Assembly (NCBI GenBank): GCA_947651395.1
Contig: CANSYW010000004.1
Span: 58,048-122,047 of the forward strand
Origin: an uncultured Pseudoflavonifractor sp.
Lineage (GTDB): Bacteria > Bacillota > Clostridia > Oscillospirales > Oscillospiraceae
Length of the DNA: 64,000 nt
Reading direction: 5' to 3'
The notes under the pieces are model-generated. The model had not been told where the DNA came from. It did not search any database and saw only the letters and a program-made list of their open reading frames with translations. Shown in pieces: positions 58,415 to 64,000 of the stretch (the stretch's first letter is position 1; each line of letters opens with the position of its first letter). A program made the translations under genes and the position numbers.

Positions 58415-59896
58415 ATGGGCGGACTGAACTACTCCGACCAGTTTCGGGAGGGAGACCTGAGAGACGCCAGGAACCTGTCCGCCCGGCGCTGGCCCTATAT
58501 CTCCACCCGGCGGGGCCGGGAAAAGCAGAAGGACTACGCCGGAGTGAGCGCCCTCACCGCCTGGGGAAAACTGGTGGCCGTGCGGGGCGCCGAGCTGCTC
58601 TACGACGGGGCGGTGGTGGGTACGGTGACAGAGGGGCCGAAGCAGTTCGCCATGGTGAACACCAAGCTGGTGATCTGGCCGGACAAGGTGTATCTGGACA
58701 TGAAGACCCAGACGGTAAAGCCTCTTGGGGCGGAGCTGACGGGGAGCAAGGCGGTCTTTACCGCCAACACCATGAAGGTCAGCGGCTGGGACGATCTCAC
58801 CGAGAAATTCAAGGCGGGGGACGCCGTGACTCTGTCCGGCTGTACCACCAAGACGGACAACAACAAGGACTTTGTCATCAAGGCGGTGAGCAAGGACACC
58901 GTCACCGTGACCGGCAACACCTTCACCGCCTGCTCCGAGGAGTCCGCCGGGCTGAAGCTGGAGCGGAAGATCCCAGATCTGGACTTCATCTGTGAGAGCG
59001 AGAACCGGCTGTGGGGCTGTTCCAACGCCGATCAGACCATCTATTCCAGCAGTCTGGGCGACCCCACCAACTTCTTTGTCTATCAGGGCCTGTCCACCGA
59101 CAGCTACGCCCTGGCGGTGGGCACCGACGGGCCCTTCACGGGCTGCTGTAAGCTGACGAGCTCAGTGCTCTTCTGGAAGGAGACCAAGCTCCACAAGCTG
59201 CTGGGAAGCTACCCGGCGGAGTACAGTCTCTATACTTACGACATCGAGGGCCTGCGTCAGGGCTGCCACAAGAGTCTGCAGGTCATCAACGAGACTCTGT
59301 TCTATCTGGGGATCCACGGGGTGTACGCCTACACAGGAGGCACCCCGGCCCTCATATCCCAGGGCTTCGGGGAGCGCTCCTTTCAGGAGGCGGTGTCGGG
59401 CAGCGACGGAGACACCTACTACCTGTCCGCCAAGGATGAGCGGGGCTGGAACCTCTTCTGCTACGAGATCGGGGCGGGGATCTGGGTGCGGGAGGACGAG
59501 ACCCAGGCGGTGGACTTCACCCGGATCGGCAGGGATCTCTATTTTGCCGACGCCGGAGGAGAGGTGTGGCTGTGCGACGGCGGCAGAGAGGACGGGGCGC
59601 TGGAATGGCTGTGCCAGTTCACCCCCTTCTATGAGACGGTGCAGGGGCGCAAACGATACTCCAAGCTGCTGCTGCGCGTGGAGCTGGGGAAGGGGAGCTG
59701 GCTGGCGGCGGAGATCCGGCGGGACGGCGGAAACTGGCAGGAGTGTGGCAAGCTGGCGGGGCGGAAGACAGGGGTGTTTCCCCTTCGGATCCCTGTGAAC
59801 CGCTGCGACAAGCTGGAGCTGCGCCTGCGGGGCAAGGGCAGCTGCGCCATCCTTTCCATCATGAGAGAATTTACCGTGGGGAGTGATCGCTCATGA
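58415..59896 (+). CDS. Phage virion/tail-associated structural protein, probably 5'-truncated
   Basis: About 493 residues of a phage structural protein: GGLNYSDQFREGDLRDARNL near the start, then a beta-propeller-like repeat series (CESENRLWGCSNADQTIYSS, GCHKSLQVINETLFYLGIHG, RDLYFADAGGEVWLCDGG). This resembles proteins encoded beside tail or tail-needle genes in gut-phage morphogenesis clusters. No ribosome site precedes the ATG at 58415, and the frame runs back into the host terminator, so the natural 5' end is probably lost. The next gene overlaps its stop by four bases, keeping phage operon structure. Confidence 0.65.
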   Translation: MGGLNYSDQFREGDLRDARNLSARRWPYISTRRGREKQKDYAGVSALTAWGKLVAVRGAELLYDGAVVGTVTEGPKQFAMVNTKLVIWPDKVYLDMKTQTVKPLGAELTGSKAVFTANTMKVSGWDDLTEKFKAGDAVTLSGCTTKTDNNKDFVIKAVSKDTVTVTGNTFTACSEESAGLKLERKIPDLDFICESENRLWGCSNADQTIYSSSLGDPTNFFVYQGLSTDSYALAVGTDGPFTGCCKLTSSVLFWKETKLHKLLGSYPAEYSLYTYDIEGLRQGCHKSLQVINETLFYLGIHGVYAYTGGTPALISQGFGERSFQEAVSGSDGDTYYLSAKDERGWNLFCYEIGAGIWVREDETQAVDFTRIGRDLYFADAGGEVWLCDGGREDGALEWLCQFTPFYETVQGRKRYSKLLLRVELGKGSWLAAEIRRDGGNWQECGKLAGRKTGVFPLRIPVNRCDKLELRLRGKGSCAILSIMREFTVGSDRS

Positions 59897-60273
59897 TCGT
59901 ATTGCCCGAAAATATGGACAGGCTGGACCCCCAGAATGTGGCGGGGAGCCTGTCCACGATAGAAAACTATATCCGCTACATGGGGGAGCGGCTGGAGTTC
60001 GCCATGGCCAACACCACCCGGAGCGTGAACGCGGCGGGGATCTCCAGCGCGGAGGTGTATATCCTGCTCACCGCCCTGAAAAACGATCTGGCGGCTCTGA
60101 CCAGCGATGTGGGCGGGGTCAAGGGGACGGTGACGGGACTCTCTGGCAAGGTGAGCGACCTGAACGCCACAGTGACGGGCCTGACCGAGACGGTGACGGC
60201 CAACGGCATAGCCATCGCCGCGCTCCAGGACGAGGTAAAGGCCCTGAAGGAGCGGGTGGATGCCCTGAAGTAG
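59893..60273 (+). CDS. Small phage coiled-coil protein
   Basis: A 126-residue protein beginning in the ATGA overlap with the preceding gene. The second half consists of repeated GxVxGLxxxVxxL heptad-like units (LTSDVGGVKGTVTGLSGKVS) ending in ALKERVDALK, typical of a coiled-coil trimerising fibre stalk or chaperone. No family name is certain. GGGAGTGATC precedes the start. Confidence 0.65.
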   Translation: MIVLPENMDRLDPQNVAGSLSTIENYIRYMGERLEFAMANTTRSVNAAGISSAEVYILLTALKNDLAALTSDVGGVKGTVTGLSGKVSDLNATVTGLTETVTANGIAIAALQDEVKALKERVDALK

Positions 60274-60332
60274 AGAGCCGGCGCAATTTGCCGGCCCGGA
60301 AGGTCAAAAAGCAGAACAGGAGGAAAAAGAAA

Positions 60333-62234
60333 ATGGCACAGACGCATTTTTATACAGACAGCTATATAAAAGGCTCCAGCACAAAGGAGCTGGAAAGGAT
60401 CTCAAAGGACAAGTATACCGACCAAGCTACACGGGACAAAGCTTCCAGTATATTGCAGAGCAAAAGCGGGGGAAGTACCGGTTCAAGTGGCACAAGTTCC
60501 GGCTCCGGAAGCAAGGTCAGTTCCACCACGAACAAGTATTACGATGACCCAAGAAGCGGGAGCTCTTCCGGCTCCTCCAGCAAGAAGAGCTCTTCCGGTA
60601 GTTCCGGTACACCCAATTATTTGAAGGATCTCACTACAGTAGGAACCGCTTTAGGCGGCCCCATGGGCGGACTTTTTGGCGCGTTGGCCGGCGGTTTGGC
60701 CAGTATAGGTTCCAGCATTGCCGGCAATTATGGCTCTTCCGCCGGGGGAGGATCCTCCTCCGGCGGCTTCAACCCCAGTCAGTCTCTTGGCGGGAGCAGT
60801 AAGCCCTACGCCACGGATGATTATGGACGCACCGATTACAGCGTGCTGATCCGGGATGGTATAGCGGAGGGGGACTATGACAAGGTCTATCAGAACTATT
60901 GGGCCCGGCAGGGGAAGATTGCGAGTGACCCGTCTTTGGGTATCTATGCCGACGATGAGATAAACCGGTTGGCGGAAGAATTCCTGAAGGAAAACGCACC
61001 CCCTCAGCAGTCCTGGGGCATAACCAAGGAAGATATAGATAAAATGATGTCGGATTATCTGCCCTCGCGGCCGGAATATCAGTCGGACGAGTGGGAGGAG
61101 ACGGCCAACGCCCTGGCCAAGGCGGCCATGGACATGACCTACGAGCAGTGGCTCAAAAGCGACCAGTACACGGCCCTGGCGGAGCGGTTTGGGCTCCAGG
61201 GAGAGATGGGCATGCAGGACGTGCTGGGACAGATCAACAGCCGCACCGGGGGCCTGGCCAGCAGCTACGCCGCCACGGCGGCCCAGCAGCAGTACAACCA
61301 GTATATGAGCCAGCTGGAGGAGGTGGCCCGGCAGATGTACGGCGCCGAGCGCTCGGACGCCCTCCAGAAGGCCCAGCTGGCCTATCAGTTCTCCCAGGCG
61401 AACTACCAGAAGTATCTGGATCAGCTGGCCCAGTATAATGCGGACAGGAGCTTCGGCTTCGATGTGTTTGACAAGATCCTGCAAGACAGCCATTACAATC
61501 AGCAGTGGCAGAACACGCTGAAGCAGCAGGCTTATCAGCAGAAGCGGGACGAGGTCAACGACCAGCACTACGCCGATGAGATGGCCTACAACAAGGGAGT
61601 TGTGACCCAAAAGGACGCCCAGGATCGGATCCTTCAGTTCATTGACGCGGGCGGTCGGGTGGAGGATTTGGCTCCCGGCCTGATCGAGGCCAGCGGGTAC
61701 ACCCCCGCGGAGCTGGAGGCCTTTCAAAAGGCTTACGGGCCCCAGCGGCAGAGCCAGTACACACAGCAGAACCAATCTACAGTAGAGCCTGAACCAACAA
61801 CGCCCAAACTTCAAATTCCTAAAGTTATGACAAGAGATGAATGGGAAAAGAACAGACGAAAATATTTGGAAACATTTCAAGGGCCTGATGAGGTAGTAGA
61901 GTATGAGAGTTATGCCGAATACATAAATGGTTACAATCAATATCCGGCATTTGCATCTACATCTACCAAATGTGATGGACACCCTCTCCCAGAGAATACC
62001 AAGTTTGGTGTAGTTATGAAAATAAAGGGAAAGGGTGCAAGTTTGCTGGCTGGATTTGGGAGCGACTTTGAGAAGGAGGCACTTTTTCCCCGTAACACCA
62101 TACTTCATATCGATAAGGTAGAACGGGGAACAGACGGCCTTTATTACATCTATATGAGGGAGGTAGAAGAACGTGGAGAAACTGACACCGGAGGAGAGAC
62201 AAGCCTTGCAGACTATAGCACAGGAATGCCATGA
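60333..62234 (+). CDS. Phage structural protein with ADP-ribosyltransferase-like C-terminal domain
   Basis: A 633-residue protein started at an ATG after AGGAGG. Residues 1-110 are Ser/Gly-rich; a glycine-rich hydrophobic stretch follows (GGPMGGLFGALAGGLASIGS, about 107-130). Residues about 200-480 are Gln-rich helices with many tyrosines (YAATAAQQQYNQYMSQLEEV), as in ejected internal virion proteins. At about residue 487 composition changes abruptly to AT-rich codons and a different domain begins: FASTST with Ser542-Thr-Ser544, then FEKEALFPRNT with Glu580-x-Glu582. These are the STS and ExE motifs of the arginine-type ADP-ribosyltransferase toxins. The usual N-terminal Arg was not identified, so activity is uncertain. 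Confidence 0.68.
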   Translation: MAQTHFYTDSYIKGSSTKELERISKDKYTDQATRDKASSILQSKSGGSTGSSGTSSGSGSKVSSTTNKYYDDPRSGSSSGSSSKKSSSGSSGTPNYLKDLTTVGTALGGPMGGLFGALAGGLASIGSSIAGNYGSSAGGGSSSGGFNPSQSLGGSSKPYATDDYGRTDYSVLIRDGIAEGDYDKVYQNYWARQGKIASDPSLGIYADDEINRLAEEFLKENAPPQQSWGITKEDIDKMMSDYLPSRPEYQSDEWEETANALAKAAMDMTYEQWLKSDQYTALAERFGLQGEMGMQDVLGQINSRTGGLASSYAATAAQQQYNQYMSQLEEVARQMYGAERSDALQKAQLAYQFSQANYQKYLDQLAQYNADRSFGFDVFDKILQDSHYNQQWQNTLKQQAYQQKRDEVNDQHYADEMAYNKGVVTQKDAQDRILQFIDAGGRVEDLAPGLIEASGYTPAELEAFQKAYGPQRQSQYTQQNQSTVEPEPTTPKLQIPKVMTRDEWEKNRRKYLETFQGPDEVVEYESYAEYINGYNQYPAFASTSTKCDGHPLPENTKFGVVMKIKGKGASLLAGFGSDFEKEALFPRNTILHIDKVERGTDGLYYIYMREVEERGETDTGGETSLADYSTGMP

Positions 62235-62388
62235 GGAATTAATGAAAGGGGCTCCCTTGGAGAATTCGGTGAAGATGTGCAACAAGTGCAAGAAGCACAT
62301 TCCAGGCACAGTGACTTGTAGGGCGTATCCCAAATGGATCCCAAGAGAAGCTTTACTCAACGGATGTCCAGAGTTTGAGGCAAAGTAA
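62173..62388 (+). CDS. Small Cys-containing protein, possible immunity partner
   Basis: A 71-residue protein starting at GTG 62173, eight bases after GGGAGGT and inside the 3' end of the preceding gene (62-base overlap). It has a helical N-terminus (EERQALQTIAQECHEELM) and a compact tail with four cysteines, CNKCKKHIPGTVTC and GCPEF, that may bind zinc. Codon use is AT-rich like the toxin-like domain before it and unlike the phage body. Position directly after a putative toxin domain, tight overlap and a terminator suggest an immunity protein, but no family match supports this. Confidence 0.6.
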   Translation: MEKLTPEERQALQTIAQECHEELMKGAPLENSVKMCNKCKKHIPGTVTCRAYPKWIPREALLNGCPEFEAK

Positions 62389-62400
62389 AACTTAATAATA

Positions 62401-62442
62401 AACAGCACCGGGCAGAAGCGATCGCTTCTACCCGGTGCTGTT
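62401..62442 (+). terminator. Terminator closing the toxin-like cassette
   Basis: A 21-bp inverted repeat with one mismatch (AACAGCACCGGG...CCCGGTGCTGTT) ending in TATATATTT. It separates the cassette from the following phage gene fragment. Confidence 0.88.
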
Positions 62443-62501
62443 TATATATTTCCTCATTGGTACATTTCATTACCTGTCTCACCCCTGTCTCCCCCTGTCT
62501 C

Positions 62502-64000
62502 GAGAACGCCGGCAGCCTGGTCAACGGATATATGGACGCCGGGGAGTACATTAATTCAGCAGTAACCTCCGGCATTCAGGGCGCCGCCGGCGGCGCCGCG
62601 GGCGCTGCCGTAGGTGGGGCGATCGGGAACGCGCTGAGTAAGCATAAGCTGATGACGCCCTTCATGGAATTTGCCCGCCAGGCTGTCACAGGTACTGCCG
62701 CCGCCGGGGCCAACATCGGAGTGGGTTATGCTTTGGCGGAGGAGAAGCCCACGAAGGAGCAGGTGGTAAATGACCTGGCCACGGCGTTCCTGTTCTCTGT
62801 GATCCAGGGAGGTATCTCCGCCTATCAGACGACCCAAAACAGCAAGGCACAGATGGAGACGCAGGTGGAGCAGATCGCACAGCGGTATTATGAGCTCGGT
62901 GGGATGAGATATGCCAGCGATGCGGAGCGCGCGGCAGCGGCAAGTCAGATCATTGACATGACACAGCAGTTGAAAAGTCAGGTCAACGGAAGCTACATAC
63001 CGGGACAGCAGCAGACAGTGAACAAATTGAACGACGCCCTGGACTGCATGGAGGAAGTCTTGGGGCAGTACATCACGTGGACGAGTATGAGCCCGACGTC
63101 CGGCGCCGTCGGTGGGCTGGCTTTGTCCGGGGGAGGGCTGACTCTGCCCACTTCCGGGTCTGCGGGAATGGCGTTGCCTCAGGCGGGGGCAGCGATGAAA
63201 GGCCTGGGACAAAGCGATGGGCTGCCGGTGCAGGAGAGCAAGCAAATAATCGGTATAGCAAAGGAAAAAGTAAACCCTGGGGCAAGATTACCAGTCAGAG
63301 AACAGATTAGCGATATGCCCAGAGATGATTATCAAATTCCAAAATTGTCTATGCCCGAAGGGGCGCTTATAGATATGAATGGAAAACAAGTAGAATCCAG
63401 CAAGATACCTGCGGCAATTAGAAAATATATGCTTCGATTATTTCGCGGGAAAGTACTTAATCTGGGGCCTGATCATCGAGTTTACATTGACAAGGGTGGT
63501 ATAGAAGAATTTGCGTTTCCTGTAAGGCGGATAGATGAGGAAACAAAAATGGCAAAGATGGTGGCAGGAGCAAATTTGGATACGACGCTGGAACCGTCTG
63601 TATTTCTGTTAAATGAAAACGATGACGGACACCATCCAGAAGCAACAGGAGGATGGGATCATTTCTATACCATGTTTGAAACAGACGCAGGAGTGTACTC
63701 GGGGATTGTAAAAACAAAAGTCACAGACCGGGGACGGGTATTTCAGGACATTACGGAGATACAAAAAGAAGGAGACCTGTCTACCCGCGGTGTCAACGGA
63801 AAAATCCCGCCGCCCGCTAAGACAAAGTCTCCTGTGAAGAAAGATGGCGAAGTGCCATCTGCTTCAGACACTACTTTACCACAGGGAGAAATGGGTGTCA
63901 AGGGCCAGGAAGTTCAGCAACCGGAGGGATCTTCCGGCATCCAGAAAAAGACTTCCGCCGTCGGTCTGCCTGCTGAACAAAAGAACAAGCTGTCCCTGGC
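62502..64000 (+). CDS. Large phage protein, 5'-truncated and running off the window, with BECR-type nuclease-like domain
   Basis: An open frame continues to the window edge (about 500 residues seen). The first ATG (62532) has no ribosome site, and the matched sequence starts abruptly at NAGSLVNGYMDAGEY after a run of CCTGTCTC-like repeats, so the 5' end is missing. The N-terminal part is glycine/alanine-rich and membrane-like (GIQGAAGGAAGAAVGGAIG), followed by coiled helices. From 63240 to 63780 the DNA becomes AT-rich and encodes a domain (KYMLRLFRGKVLNLG, GWDHFYTMFETDAGVYSGIV, KTKVTDRGRVFQDITEI) resembling the phage BECR-type (PBECR) nuclease-like domains in polyvalent phage proteins. The remainder is low-complexity linker. 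Confidence 0.55.

Overview
This window looks like chromosome from a high-GC Gram-positive anaerobe of the Clostridia, most likely Oscillospiraceae (Flavonifractor/Pseudoflavonifractor-like). The assignment is inferred from GC-rich coding sequence with strong AGGAGG ribosome sites, S-layer-homology (SLH) proteins, a class B sortase, TRAP transporters, 2-hydroxyacyl-CoA dehydratase activase genes and Feo iron uptake. No 16S rRNA gene is present to prove it.

Layout. 1-7.8 kb (+): the end of a molybdopterin oxidoreductase with its 4Fe-4S partner, a TRAP transporter (dctP-dctQ-dctM), an MmgE/PrpD-family protein, an Asp/Glu-racemase-family enzyme and an MFS permease, probably one organic-acid catabolic unit. 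7.8-10.9 kb (-): a tight three-gene operon (DUF262 protein, DUF3696-type AAA ATPase, unknown protein) with its own strong promoter, a candidate defence island. 11.0-11.6 kb: gene remnants. 11.6-14.6 kb (-): acyl-CoA dehydratase activase and two related proteins. 14.7-16.0 kb (-): sodium-dependent neurotransmitter-symporter family transporter. 16.2-21.7 kb (+): a giant SLH-anchored repeat protein behind a leader RNA-like element. 21.8-23.0 kb: a phage-like amidase. 23.1-26.1 kb (+): feoA-feoA-feoB plus a Cys-rich Feo membrane protein under three DtxR-type palindromes. 26.3-29.4 kb (+): a second leader-element copy, a sortase substrate and its class B sortase. 29.4-30.7 kb: gene debris with REP-like repeats. 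30.7-30.9 kb (-): tRNA-fMet and tRNA-Leu.

31-41.5 kb: housekeeping genes: a methyltransferase, prfB, the glycolytic run trmL-pgk-tpiA-gpmI-eno (-), and proB-proA (+). 41.5-46.6 kb (+): two secreted SLH enzymes, a 5'-nucleotidase and a hydrolase/tyrosine-phosphatase fusion, each with a clear promoter. 46.6-52.4 kb (-): a second TRAP operon with a PrpB/isocitrate-lyase-family enzyme and a PrpR-like regulator; its dctP has a frameshift near the 3' end. 52.6-55.4 kb (-): nadE and the niacin-responsive repressor niaR, with candidate operators on both promoters. 55.5-58.3 kb (+): a YheO-like regulator, PepV dipeptidase and a lipoprotein. From about 58.4 kb to the end: prophage-derived virion genes, including one whose AT-rich C-terminus resembles an ADP-ribosyltransferase toxin, followed by a small possible immunity gene, a terminator, and a 5'-truncated large phage protein with a probable BECR-type nuclease domain.

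The observations most worth following up are the phage toxin-tip/partner cassette, the DUF262/DUF3696 operon, the paired leader elements ahead of surface proteins, and nadE, which appears to start at AUA. No CRISPR array or intact insertion sequence was seen.
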